64,000 bases of DNA from Polytrichum commune (lineage: Eukaryota > Streptophyta > Polytrichopsida > Polytrichales > Polytrichaceae): contig OX485805.1 of NCBI GenBank assembly GCA_950295325.1, positions 19,331,501 to 19,395,500 of the forward strand, in the 5' to 3' direction. A program made the position numbers and the translations under genes. The stretch's first letter is position 1; each line of letters starts with the position of its first letter. Of this stretch, positions 23,511 to 36,690 are shown piece after piece. The notes under the pieces are model-generated. The model searched no databases. It had not been told where the DNA came from and was given only the letters and a program-made list of their open reading frames with translations.

Positions 23511-25036
23511 CATTGAAAGGGTCTTTGTTGAGTACGATATGTGTTAGGTGCCTAATGGTGATTTGGGAGAAGGATTCCATTAATTTATGGATATTACGGG
23601 TGGTTAACGCTGAGCTCTTTGAGGTATTTGGTGGTTTGGGTACGAATAGTTCTTCTAATTCTTGTAGTAATAATGATTGGTGGTTGCACTTCCCATCCAT
23701 GTTGGGTTAGAAGTGGTGGGAGTATGGTATATTTATCAAGTTTATGTGCTATGGCAACCATGGGGAATTTGTCATTACAATAGGTGAATTATAGTATTTG
23801 AACTTTTAGGTTGGGGTACTTGGGGGTGAAGGGTGGTTTGGCTCTGGGCATTGTTGCACTTAGAATACACAATATATTTGAGTGTAGCTTGGCACGGCAT
23901 TTGCATAACGAAAGGATGCATGTGCATGGGAGTAGCCAAGAGCATGCAAATGGTGTTGTCAAGGGTGTGGTTATTAAATTTGCCAATGTTTATTAGTGTG
24001 TAACAATGTGTCGTAGAGTGGGCTAGTAGTATTTTGGCTAGGGTTTATATTGCTTTGTTATGGCGGTTTGTACGTAAGTTGTTTATGTGCTTATTCTAAT
24101 AGTAGGATTGTAAGTGGAGACATATGTTGTTTTGTCTACAGTCCACCCTCTATAAATGTTACACCTATAAGTGTTAACCCTCTCTAAATGTTAACTTTCT
24201 TCTACTCCTCACATATTGCACACTATAAATGTTAAACGTGTTAACTGTTAACAAAATGGTACTCCCTTCTTTGTAAATTTGACTCTATAAATGTTAACGA
24301 ATGAAATACAACCATAATATGGATGATAAAAACCATTATAATAAGGTGGAACCCATTCCATCTTATAGTGACTTGCAATCTAGTTTTGGTACCATTAGAA
24401 GGTACATGGAATCACGTTCATGTGATGTGTCCAAGTATGTGGGTTTGTTGGTGCAGATTGAGAAATATTTGCAAGTTGTGCATGCAAATGAATCTCACCA
24501 AAGAACCATTGATTCATACTTCACCCGTGATTTGTAAACTTGATATTGAATAAAGTTTTGATTGGGTTTGCAATTTTATGAATGGTATTCTCTCACAAGG
24601 ACTCTTCACAATTGCTTATATTTATAAATGTTAAGATTTGTATATTGCTCGAAAAAGTAATTTTATAATTGTTAATTGTTAACACCTCTATAAATGTTAA
24701 CTTTGATCCACTCCCGAGGGTTAACATTTATAGAGGGTAGACTGTAGTTGTGCATAAGTTGTAGAGTGAGTTCTACGGTATTGGGATGATGAATGTCTAA
24801 CATTCAAGGTTTAGAAGTAGGTAGATGTTGTCAAGGTAGAGATAAACATGTTTGTGGTGAGTAGTTTAGTGTGTTTGATTGCGAGTAATAATGTGTATAA
24901 TGTAGCTTTGAGAATGTTTGGGTATCCAAGTAGTTTGGCTTCAATGTTTGTATTCAATGGTCCATTGAATACACTAGAACTTGCGATATTGCCTTTGCCA
25001 ACACTATCTAGAGGGGTAAACGCACCGTTCATGTAA
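23497..25036 (-). mobile_element. Degenerate LINE 3' part (copy 3), split by a pogo-like element
   Basis: The minus strand reads an RNase H stretch with LGYPNILKATLYTLLLAIK (24811-25036). After an interruption come SWLLPCTCILSLCKCRAKLH (23789-23986) and a terminal HIVLNKDPFNGKSQ (23497-23700). These align in order with the ORF of the copy at 41477-43035. Several stops and shifts are present. The interruption is the element at 24139-24744. Confidence 0.7.
24139..24744 (+). mobile_element. Pogo/Tigger-like DNA transposon, deletion derivative
   Basis: 606 bp bounded by CAGTC..GACTG ends. The terminal inverted repeats read CAGTCCACCCTCTATAAATG on the left and CAGTCTACCCTCTATAAATG when the right end is reverse-complemented. 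A TA duplication lies on both sides (24137-24138, 24745-24746). Both features are typical of the Tc1/mariner-pogo superfamily. A 78-codon frame (24301-24537) ending QRTIDSYFTRDL resembles the C-terminal tail of pogo/jerky-type transposases. The catalytic domain is deleted. Confidence 0.8.
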
Positions 25037-25739
25037 GTTAGTATGAGTGGGCATGTGGGAAATGTGGAGGTAGGAAGTTAGTTGCAATTGGTGGGAGTGG
25101 ATGTTAATTTTGAGCTAATATGCCAATTGACATTTAATGGTAGCATAAACCACACAATAAACTGACAAATTTTGGAATAGATCACTGTCTTGTTGAGAGT
25201 AGTTTAAGTATGTGAGAGCAATGCATTCGGATTTGAATTTCAATTGGCTAATGGTGTTGACAGTAGACCTAAACTTCTTTAAGGCTTGCACATGATATTT
25301 AGGGAGGCAATGTTATGTAAATTGTGCAAAATGACAGTGAACATTCCCAATAGTTTTCTAAATGCTTCATGCTTTATTCAAACACATGATACAAATTTCA
25401 ATTGTGTACACAAACAATTAAATGTGGCCTTGTAGGTGTCATGAAGTTAAATTATCTAGAACTAAACTTGATTCGTTTTTTTTAAATTACTTTTCACGCA
25501 CACACATACACACGCAATTATGATTGTAATTATTTACTTGAAGAACTCCATGATTTCCTAAGGTAGATGTGCCTAATATTGTTATTTGTCTTTACTAGAC
25601 ACATGTAATTGAGTGGTATGTGATCATGTGTAGCTCTAAGGATGGATACGAAGAAGACACATGTAAAAAAATGATTGGACTATGTGCACAAAATTTAACA
25701 ACCTTTCAAGACTCAATACATTGTAACCTCCCTAACATC
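25037..25739. other. AT-rich intergenic stretch
   Basis: No gene seen. A fragment related to MITE A (GATTGGACTATGTGCACA) lies near 25675. Confidence 0.5.
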
Positions 25740-26778
25740 ACGCCGTGCATCACGCTAGTGGCAACCAAAGTGCACATGATATTAAGGAGGATTGTAGTGT
25801 TAACATGGATGCGTGATAATAAAGAATCAATGTAGCATGTGCCATCATGGAATAACACAAAGTCAACATTGCAATACTAACAATGATAACAACGTGATGC
25901 ATGCGAATGTGTGGTTTGAATTCTTTGGTAATTATTTTAATGTCAAAACCCATTATGTTTGAAAGGGAAATGTGACAACAAGGAGGGAGATTTAAATTGA
26001 GCACATATGTTCCTTGGGGCTTCAGGATATCTGAGAAGAAGTGACAATACAAAGATTGGCATTATAGAGGTCAGGGTGTAGTCAACATGATTGAATCAAA
26101 TCTATATAACAACTTTATGAACACAAGAATTTTCACTTTGAAAATGGAATAAGATATTCACATGAGCTCCAACATTTATGACGATTTGGATTTGCTAACC
26201 ATCTCTTACTAATTGTATGCTTCACATCCTAGGAGAAGTGGGCTGGTTAGGAAAAGTAAGCATTTAGGATCCATCTACCTTACTTTAAACATATGGAAGT
26301 AGTAATCCGTCAACTCCATATACACCCTAAACTCCGTAATATCAACCCCCATAATGTCACTCACTCTCTAATATCCCGAAACCCTAGGGAATGGATGTTT
26401 GTAGTTCAAATCTCACTCCTTATTGTCACATTTCTCTCCTTTATATCATGAATTTTGTCATTAATGCAAACCACCAAAGAAGTCAACCCACACACTCGCA
26501 TTGCACCATGTGTCAATATGTGGAGTGTCACCTTCTTATTCTTATTCTTCTTCTTCTTCTTCTTCTGCCACCTGTTGAATGTTGGTGCATGCATATGCCA
26601 CATCGTCCGGGAAGGCCAAGTGGAGTGGACCACACCACATCATTTAAATGTTGCACTTTGTGTTATTCCATAGTATCACATGCTACAATAATTCTACAGT
26701 ATCACGCATCCATGTTAACACTATAGAACTCCGTAATATCACGTGCACTTTGGTTGCTACAGGTGTGATACTACAGCG
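25740..26778. mobile_element. Foldback element with long inverted-repeat arms
   Basis: The left arm (about 25751-26000) and the right arm (about 26400-26778) are imperfect reverse complements over more than 200 bp. Shared blocks include GCAACCAAAGTGCAC, GTGTTAACATGGATGCGTGA and GGAATAACACAAAGT. The centre (about 26000-26400) is AT-rich without a gene. A CTT-rich run (about 26535-26565) lies in the right arm. Confidence 0.7.
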
Positions 26779-27284
26779 TTTAGAGTGTAATGGTCAGCCG
26801 GAAGAATCGGTAATACCTTTCCGGCCAACCTGCTATTGGCCGGAGACAAGGTTTCGACGACCTGCAACAGCAGGTTTCAAAGTAAGTCAAGCATAATTCT
26901 TTATAAATTGGAGCCGAAATACGAAGTGGCATAGTAGTATGTACTCCATGGAAACTCCAAAAGATGCTCAAGATATTTCATTTATACAAAACATGAAACC
27001 CTAACCCTAATTCTGGGAACCACGAAGTGCACGTGATGGCATTTGGGATTGCGATGCTTCGGAGACACCCTTGAATTCGAGTGTCGATGGAGTCCCGGGC
27101 ATGATGATTTCGAATTTGATATACCGGAAACTGAATCATTTGCAGATAGACTCAAATGTTTGAGAATTAGTAGGTAGTGTTGTTGTTGAGAGAGATCGAT
27201 GCTTTTGGTTTGGAGTCATCAGCGCTTGTATATTTGTTGCAGGAGGTATTTGAATCCTTGGTGTTCGTTGTATTTTTCGTGGCT
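26779..27284 (+). promoter_or_regulatory. Upstream region / 5' UTR of the DExH helicase gene
   Basis: Contains a compact hairpin (CCGGCCAA..TTGGCCGG, about 26822-26845). The sequence becomes less AT-rich toward the start codon. Transcription start not determined. Confidence 0.4.
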
Positions 27285-30200
27285 ATGAGCACCACCGGGA
27301 AGAAGCCTGCGAGGCATGTGTATAAGACTGGAGCTGCTGGATGCGGTGGCAAAGCTGCCCCGACCTCTGCCAAGAATGCTGGCCAGGTGAGAAAAGAGCT
27401 CTCTCATTTCAACTCCTTTCAGCTAACGTAAGTGGCCTTAATTGGAAATGTTTAGCTCTGGACCCGCTTCTTGTAGGGCATGAAATACATCGCAATTACT
27501 GCTAGATGATTGACAATTTCAAACCGGTGTAATGAAATCGGTGTGGATTCTCTGTACCATGTATGCCTTGGAAGTCCTTATAATTCCATCCTTTTTGATG
27601 ACCGACGGGATCGGTAAGGTGTTCACAAATTTGAGAAATTACGTGGATGCATTTCAATTTCCAAGCAATCAAGCTGGAAATTGCAAGCGACAGTTAACCT
27701 AATGAGAGACAATGAGGAATAGCTTGTAACTATTGCCAGAACTATGGCACAATCAATTTGGAGATTGACTCTGATAGTAAATAGTGGTACTGGCTGCTTC
27801 TTGAACTCACTTGAAGATGTGAACTATGTAAGATTGAATGGCCAGCTGGATATCCAGATGCTTGTTGAAATTCCGATGTCACCTTTAAGTTACTTGTTGA
27901 TGCAATTATCAAAGCCCATGTCGCAATCTGCAAGCGGGTAGATTCCATCTAAACCGATTCAGTACTTCTTGCGCTCTTTCCTCCTAACAAGTGGAAAGGA
28001 AAAAGATGCATGCAAAAGAGAAGCTTTAAAATACACATTGAAAATAGCAGCCTTGTGCACTCTTCCGGATACACACTATGATTGAGGAAAGTATCCTTAG
28101 TGTTTCACTTTAAATATCAGGGGGGATTTCACTGTAGCTTCAATAGGAGCTTTTGTCAATATTCCTACAAACATCCACAGCGAATTTTCATTGCGAGAAT
28201 GACAAGTGAAACTGGGGAGTATTTGGTTTCTTTACATAGAGGACAGTCACCCCTGGAGCTGCACTTTGTGAGGAATTACGCAGAATTTTACCTTTACTAA
28301 GGCACAATCCCACATATGTGCCATGAGCATGAAGCCTTATCATATACGGATTGGTGGTATTCACAACTTCAATGGCTACACAAAATCAACTTTTTTTCTT
28401 TGTGCTGTTCAACATCTCTGTCATGGGGTTTCTGTGTGACACAAGGCATCGTTAGTCCAATCCAGGAGTGATTTCTCTCTCCTTTCTTATTGGACGATCT
28501 CTGTTCTATATCAAATGTTGATGAACATCTTACATGCAAAGGGGTATCAGTATGCTTTAGTATTCATGTCTTATAGCTGATTAAGTGGCAAAGGAGCTGG
28601 CAAGCAAAAATTCCAGCTCGATTGTAGAGTGTTTTCTCAAGTTCATATAGTGAATGGTCTGGAATTTTGATATAGTTAACAATCCATGCAACCTATAGAA
28701 GCTCCTGTATAGATAATGCTAGATCTCCTGTTATTCAATAGTCATTACATTCAATGGACAAAGAAAACAACTGATCAAATAGTCTCCAGTTACATTTCAA
28801 GAATGGTTCTCTTGACGGACCAATTACTGTCTGGTCATGTTGTGGCAGCCATTGCCGTGTCCATTCTGTGACAGAATTTTCAAACAAGATGGTCGACTCA
28901 AAGAACACTTGAAGAACAAGCATGCTGATGAAGAACTTCAAGAGTCTGTAGTTCTAGAAGACAGTGGACAGGGAGATCAAGCAACTGTCACAACCGAGAA
29001 TGTGCAAAACCCACAACGTGATGAACATGGCTACCCCATCAAATCTCCAAAGACACTGCTTCATGAATGGTGTCAGAAGAATAAGAAGCCTCAACCAAAG
29101 TTCAAGGCCGTGAGTGGACCTTACCTTCAATGTACTGTGTTTGAGATGAAATGAGATTTTGCAAGTTTCTGTGTGACAATTAGGTCCATGACCTCAGAAA
29201 GGGTTCTTTATCTCAAATGAGTACTTTATAACCAAGTGCCAAGGTCTGTCAACCTTGTGATTTACATGTACGATATAAAATGTTTGATACAGGTGGAGAT
29301 GGAAGGAGGAGGATTTCATTGTCGTGTCATATTACCTGATTCCAAGAAAAGTGAGGCTGATGTAATTTTATGGTTCAAGGGCAGTCCAACTCGAACATCA
29401 ATGGAAGCTCAGCATCGTGCTTCTGTTGTTGCACTCCATTATGTAATGGGAAACCGCAGGTAGGAGAATTAAAAAAATTTCTGTATATGTTTTATGCTTT
29501 TTTAATGATGGTTATAATAAACCAAAGATAGATAAAGGGTCATGATATTTGTTACTATCTATCTTAGGACTATAATTAGAGGAAAAGCTCTGGATCCTTT
29601 TTAGGAGAGAGCTTGTTTGGTGACATTTAACAAAGTAGTTCAAAGATCAAACCAATGAACCCAAGTTACTCATAATGACTACTCAAAATTTCTCTCTCAT
29701 TATGAGTAACGCAAGTTCATTGGTTTGATCTTTGCTTGCCAATGTGATATTTTCGAATTCAAAGATTAACTGTTGTGTTGGTGTAGTGGTGGAGGATAAC
29801 CTCTGCAAACTGAAAATTAATTAGAAGCTTACATTACAATTGGTGTTTGATTGAAATTTGGATGGGATTCAGTGGACCTCTTGAGTGGCCGGAATTGATA
29901 TGTAGGATTTCTTCAGCTGGTTCCAGCTTAACATCACTTCACGGTCTGTTAATTTCAGAATATGTATATACATGAGTCTGTGTATGCTGTTAGCAGTGTC
30001 TGTGAGGTGTTGGCACAATTTGTCATTCCTGTGTATGTGGGAGGATACAATCTCAGTCTTTCTGGATGGATTTTCACATGGTTGGGGTGGCTCTCACACT
30101 GTGATGATTACTGTTGGAGTCTGGTCCTCATATAAGATTGTTAATGTCTGTTTCAGAATTGGTTTGATTGGAATGCACGAAGTTGAGCAGTATATATTCA

Positions 30201-33200
30201 GATGTTGTTGATGATTGATAAATTCAGATTTGGGATGGTTTTGTTGGATCTTTGTGACGAGTTTTACCTATCTTGTAAGTTGAGTACCATGATTTGCTGT
30301 TCCTCATCATTTAGAGCTTGTAGCCCCTCACAAAAAAAATTCCACTATCTTTCTGGGATTCAAGAGACTGATGAAAATGAACAAATTATGAAAGTTGTGG
30401 TCTTAAATTTGCTTGCATAGGTTTGTGAGGTGCAGCTCGCATGACTGTGGTTGGCATATTGGATATGCACACACAATTTTTTCAGGAGATTTGAGATCTG
30501 TTGGTATGTTACACTTGAGCAATAATTATCTGCTCCTCTTGCTATAAGCTGCCTAATTTTGTATTCAGAGAACTACTTTAAGCCTTAAGTTGTCAGTTGT
30601 GTGGTGTGGAATATTTCTGTGCAGTTATGGGTTTTTTAATGTATATTTCAGCTCTAGGCAAGGGAAGGTCAGGTAATTTCTCATTAGATATAGTTCCATG
30701 TATAGAAAATTGGTGGAAAATTGGTTGATCTATATTTGATACTAAGAGAGTTAAATACACAGGCTGGACCGTGTTTTGGGTGAAGACTACAAACAGCTCT
30801 GGTATGACCTTGACACAGCTGCTGAAGAGCGCAAAGCTTATCTTAAGCTACACCCACCACGACCCAAGCCCAAGCCTGCTCCAGTGCAAAATGAGCTGCC
30901 TTCAGTATTCATGAGTGAGGGTAATCGACGTCTTGTTGAGGACATACTTCGAGGTTCTGACATTGGTGATGATGGATCCACTAGTACATTCAATGATCAA
31001 CTCTGGTCGACAAATGAAGATTTGGAGCAGCATCTGGAAGACGACTCTGCAGATACATGGGAGGGCATGGCCGACACTGGGGTGAGTGGGCAGGAGGATG
31101 TCCATCCCCAGTCACATATTACTTTTAAGGTAAGTCTGTCCTTCAATAACAGTTTGGCATTAGTGTAGTACTCCAGAACTTTAGTTCTCCCAATAGGAGA
31201 TTTAGTGTGTAATTCAGAATTATTGTGCACCAAAGTATTTTTCAAAAAATTCATCGTAGAATTAAAGTGTACTACAGTAATTGACAAGATTCACATTCAG
31301 ATACAGAGTGAATAGGTTCATTATGAGAAGATTTCATTCACTTAAACTTGAAAATTATATTGCAGGGTGTGCCAAAGGTGTTCGGAAAAAAGAATCCTTT
31401 AAGAAAACATGCATCAGGGGCAACAACAACCAGAGAGTTGGTGGATGCATCCCCTAAAGATCGAATGCGGTCTCAGCTGGAACGATACGGATTTAAGAGT
31501 CACCATGTAAATGCAGCCCTTACTGAGCGGGATGACCTCTCAAGAGCACTTGATTGGCTGGTCCTTAATGTCCCAGAGAGTGAACTGCCTGCAAAATTTG
31601 CTGCAGAATCTTCAAAAGCTTCAGTCCAGGTGCTTGTGAGGGGGAAACAATTACCCGACAAATTTCCAGGTGGTTTTGCAGATGTGTCAAGCCAAAGTAT
31701 AGGACGCCTGCAAGAGTATGGGTATCCTGATTCTGATTGCTTGGCAGCCTTAGTTGAGACTAATGGTGATGAATCGATGGCATTGAGTAGTCTATTTAAG
31801 GCACTACTACTTGACTCTGAGAGTGGTATGAGCAAAGGTGGGGAAGATGTGTCGGTTGAGGTGATCATGGAGATGAGGAAAGAAGAAGTTGTGGCTCTCC
31901 AATCTATTTTTGAGGAGGAAGCAGTCTCCTTGTCAGAGAGCTTCATGATGTTTGAGTTGTCTTTGAGAGACGACATTGACATATCCCTGGACATGGAGGT
32001 ATGTCTGTCATGCTTTACTTGTGAAGTTACAAAACAGTCCATTGACATGTTTAAATGATGCCTTGATCTGTATGAATAATCAAGAGTCAAAAATATTTTT
32101 TGTATGGCTGGAAGCTGATTATTTTTAATGTTTTTGCAGATACGAATACCTAGTGGATGTCGTTATCCTTATGACATCCCAGTTCTTGCATTCCGGAGCA
32201 GCAAACTGCCCCCAGACTTTCTGCTAGATCTGACAAGGCAGGTTGGTGCATTTGCCCTTCAGATGGATGGACCTATGATATTTGACCTGGTTTCCACGGC
32301 AACTGAACTTGCACAGGCATTACTCATAAATTACTCAAGTTTGGATGAAGACGTGCCAAGAGACACTAGGGGTTTAGACGATTCTCATCCAGAATTTGAG
32401 GCACACTCTGACTTAGAAACCATAGATATGACAGCTCCAGGTAGTAATAATAGTCTAACAAATATCACTCAGAAAGCAAGTACCACAGTTAACGCATCAA
32501 CAACATACATACCTCCTGCATTGAGACAATCCCAGGACATTCGATCCACTAATTCCACTTCACAACAACCTGACGAAAGAGGGCGAAGGGAGCAGAGGAA
32601 CAGGCAAGGTGCAATCAGATTTTCAGGAGAACGCTCTCATACGAACAAAAATGCACTTCAAAATTCAGGAATTGAAGATTTCAAAAGAAATGATGCTGAT
32701 ATACGACTGGAGAGTGAGAGAATGAAGGAGGAGTGGGAGGATTGGCATAAGGCACATAAGCATTCAGAGCTCCGTAATATCAGGGCCAAGTTGCCGGCAT
32801 ACAAGGCACGAAGTGAGCTTCTGCGAGCAATTAACAGTTGTTGTGTTACCATTGTGTGTGGTCAAACAGGATGTGGCAAGAGTACACAGGTACATGTCAA
32901 TTTTGACTCCTCGGTCTTTCAAACTCAATTATTAAATAGCTGAAGTGAATTGATTGCCTGTGTGAGAGAGTGAACAATACTTCTTGGGGTTTCCTGTAAG
33001 CTTCTTAAAGAGTTTATTCTGATGAACAGGTACCTCAATATGTACTGGAAGATTTTATTGAAATGAACAAAGGTGGAGAGTGTAATATAATATGCACACA
33101 ACCAAGGAGGATTTCAGCCATTGGATTGGCTGATCGTGTAGCAAAGGAACGAGGCCAGGCTGTTGGTGCAACTGTGAGTTTCCTACCATTGCTCTTTTCA

Positions 33201-36200
33201 CTTAAAGATGCATGTCAGATTTGGCCTGTTGCAGAATGGCATTTCAAGGTGTTTGTCAGTTAAGTCCTCTAGTGCTGAGGATCAGAAAAACAAATAGATA
33301 TCTGGTGAAGCTTACTTAAATATGTGTGTTTTTCTTTGCTCAGGTTGGTTACTCAGTTCGCTTAGATAGTCGTCGGTCAATTCGCACAAGACTTCTTTTC
33401 TGCACAACTGGTATTTTATTGCGACGGTTATTATCAGATCCTGAGTTGATTGGTGTAAGTCACGTAATAGTTGATGAAGTTCATGAGCGCTCTCTGGAGA
33501 GCGACCTTCTCCTTCTCCTCCTTTGGCAGTTATTGCAAAGGTAGTGCATTCTGAACCTTATGTTAATGGCTCATGCAGCTCTTTACGTGTCAGACATCCC
33601 TCTAAGTGTAGCCATGTCATTTCAATGAAGTTAGCAAAGGCATAGCTGAAGCACAGGTGTGCAGTTTTAGATCTAGTCATTGAGATGATCAGCCATAGTG
33701 CAGTTATTCAAAATAAATCACGTACTGTCCTTGAGTAGAAGTTGTTTGTCTCATGTTTTGGGGCTACTTTGGTTGAGCACTTTTGATTATTTCAAGAATG
33801 TCGATGACCACAACATATGTACCCAATTAATTTCCTGTTAGGTCTGATTTGTGGTCTGTGTGATGACTGTCATGTGAAGGCCTCAGAACACTCTTCATGT
33901 GATACTGATGTCAGCAACAGTGGACTCTGGCACGTTTGCTGATTACTTCAGAAAAAATCTAGGTCACAAACCTCCTATCATGAACATCCCTGGTTTCACG
34001 TTTCCTGTTCGAGAACTGTACTTGGAGGATGCATTTGAACTTACTGGGTACAGAGTTGGGCGAAATTCACGCTACGCTCAACGTAAAAAATCAGCCCCTA
34101 CAGAAGACCACTCTGATGCAGCTGGAAGGTCTGAAAGTCATGGGATTCTCTCTCTTACAGGAGACATAGACAGCTGGGAAAATGGGTTGGATGAGCAAGA
34201 AAGCCCAGACTGTTCAGGCATAGAATCTTACAGTGAGATAACCCAACAATCTCTAAGTATTGTAGATCAGAACATTATCAATTTTGAGCTGATTGAGACA
34301 CTAGTATGTTCCATAATGCAACAGGAAGTAGATCCTTCCACAAAGTATGGGAAACTTACAGCTTCTGGTGAAGATCATGAGAGGAGAGAGGGAAAAGCTG
34401 TACCTTCTAGCAGTGGGCAAAGAGATGGAGCAGGTGCCATACTTGTCTTCCTTCCAGGTATGCTGGAGATTCGGAAGTTACAGCAGAGACTACAATCATC
34501 AAATCAGATTTCTGGTTTGGGACTAGGAGGTTTATGGGTGGTGGCCCTACATGGCTCATTATCTGGTGAGGATCAAAAGCGTGTTTTTAAGAGGCCTCCA
34601 TCAGGTGTTCGAAAGGTTGTTCTGGCAACAAATATTGCTGAGACCAGTATCACCATTGATGATGTAGTGTAAGCATCTTCTGCCTTCCATATGGGAAAAT
34701 GGTTTGTCTAGGAAGACTTAGCTGGACTGATCATACTGACTCATCATATGTAAGTCTGTACATATGACAAAAATACGTCGACCTAGATGATGGGTTGCTT
34801 TCAGTGTTGGGCTGTGATTAGTAGTTGGAAGTCTACTTAAAGGTGTCTACACTTCTTTTTCTTACAGGTATGTGATTGACACTGGGCGCCACAAGGAAAT
34901 GAGGTATGACCATAACAGAGGTCTTTCATGTCTAGAAGACACTTGGGTGTCAAAAGCAAATGCAAAACAGAGACGTGGACGTGCAGGAAGGGTTCGCCCA
35001 GGATGCTGCTTCCGGTTGTTTAGTCGACAGCAATTTCAGAAGTTCGATGATCAACAACTTCCAGAAATGTTGCGTGTCTCTCTTGAAGGCCTGTGTTTGA
35101 GGGTAAGGCTGACCTAGAAGTTGTTATTGCATATGTTGGCAGAGTCCTTTTCTTGTAGTGCCCAATAGAGGCACCCTAAATAGAGGCACCCAACATGACT
35201 TTTGGTCAGGAGTTAGTTATTTTGCACACAATACCTTCCATATTTGGTAAGTATTTGGTGCATGCATTGAGGTAGTGTGGAGGTTTGAATGAAGAACATT
35301 CTATATTGGTTCATTGAGGGTTGAACTCATTTTGGCATGCCATAAGGTGCTAAAATGAGTTTGGCACTGAGATATGTTGATCTTCATTCAAATTCAAACA
35401 CTAGTTTGAGCATGCACCACAAGAAGAAAGAAATTACTGATTTTGTAAGCAAAACAACCAATAGGAGTTAACAGAGGACCAACCTTTGACAAAAAGTTCT
35501 ATTGAGTTAAAAGGATAACTTTAATGTACTTGTGGTACTTGTTGGTAGGTTTTTATATTGTAAATAGAGAGTTTTCAACAGTTCTCCTTTGGGCTGGTTG
35601 GTTGCTGTGACAGGTGAAATCCTTACTCTCAGGAAAAGTAGAGGAAATTGTTTCCCAAATGCTCACACCACCATCTCTAGAAGCTGTTCGGACGTCGTTG
35701 AAGAGCTTGGAAGATTTGAATGCCCTCGACAAATCAGAGCGGCTGACTCCATTAGGTCAGCATTTGGCACGTATGCCAGTGGATGCACGGGTCGGAAAAA
35801 TGTTGATTTTTGGCTGCATGTTGAAGTGTCTCGACCCAATCCTCACAATTGCCGCATCGTTGAGTGGACGGTCACCGTTTATGTCCCCTATGGAGAAACG
35901 AGAAGAAGCCATGGCTGCGAGATCAAAACTCGCAGGAAACAGCAAGAGTGATCACATGGCAGTCGTTGTGGCCTACAATGGGTGGTTGAATGCAAAAACT
36001 GAAGGGTGGTCTTCAGAGAATGAGTTTTGCTCCGCAAACTTCTTGTCAAGAGAGACACTATTGGGAATTGAAGCAAGCCGAGCGGATTACCTCAAAATAC
36101 TCGTGGATTTAGGGTTTTTGTCAGGGGTTGCTGATTACAATGTTTCCACGAGCCCTGTAAATGCAAATGCAACGAGTGTGCGTGTTGTGAAGGCATTGAT

Positions 36201-36690
36201 ATGTGCAGGCTTTTACCCAAATATTGTACGAGTTCTCCACCCTGAGAAAACCTATGTTCAAACAGAAGGCGGAGCAATGGTGAAAGTTGCTGCGGCCCAC
36301 GAGCTTCGGTTTTTCTCCAAGGAAGATGGTAGGGTGTTCTTACATCCAGCAAGTGTGAATTTTCCTGTGGGTATATTTGAGAGCCCGTGGCTTGTGTTCA
36401 CGGAGAAGGTGAAAACATCAAAGGTGTTTTTAAGAGAGAGCACCATGATTCCTGCGTACGCGCTACTATTATTTGGTGGTGAAATCAAGGTGAAACATGA
36501 GCGGCAAGCTATCACAGTCGATGGGTGGCTTCAATTTGAAGCACCAGCCCGAATCGCGGTGCTCATAAGAGAACTGCGGTTGAAAGTCGACATGATTCTT
36601 TTAGATAAAATTCAGCAGCCAGCAGTAGACATCTCGTCTAGTCCAGTTGTTACTGCCCTTATTCAGCTACTCACTACTGATGGATTTTAG
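27285..36690 (+). CDS. DExH-box RNA helicase with C2H2, dsRBD, UBA and RWD modules (DHX29/DHX57-like)
   Basis: Eleven exons, all GT..AG and phase-consistent: 27285-27386, 28849-29109, 29293-29459, 30763-31129, 31366-31998, 32140-32889, 33030-33173, 33344-33540, 33880-34668, 34868-35102, 35614-36690; 1,573 codons. Order of parts: C2H2 finger (C38, C41, H54, H59); dsRNA-binding domain (~103-177, [19 protein letters not shown]); two UBA-like segments (~325-430, [12 protein letters not shown] and [12 protein letters not shown]); RWD (~455-600, [13 protein letters not shown]); helicase core from ~715. Core motifs: GQTGCGKST (751-759), [12 protein letters not shown] (852-855), MSAT (884-887), [25 protein letters not shown] (~1171-1178). 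HA2 and OB-type regions follow ([37 protein letters not shown]). Plant relatives are the DExH4/DExH7 group. Relatives of DHX29 act on structured mRNAs in translation initiation; that role is inferred here. Confidence 0.93.
29641..29734. repeat. Long hairpin in intron 3 of the DExH helicase gene
   Basis: Arms 29641-29678 and 29697-29734 are 38 nt each and pair at 34 positions. The mismatches are clustered in one internal bulge, and the loop is 18 nt. Confidence 0.85.
35257..35418. repeat. Foldback MITE in intron 10 of the DExH helicase gene
   Basis: GGTGCATGC at the left end and GCATGCACC at the right end bound an imperfect palindrome of ~160 bp. Inner paired blocks include TTTGAATGAAGA and CTCATTTT. 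Confidence 0.65.

Noticed and set aside
23789-23996. Short open frames on both strands near 23.8 kb as a gene
   Set aside because: The minus frame matches the LINE cysteine cluster, so it is part of the degenerate LINE copy.
31500-32090. 196-codon minus-strand open frame
   Set aside because: Antisense shadow of exon 5 of the DExH helicase, with no domain.
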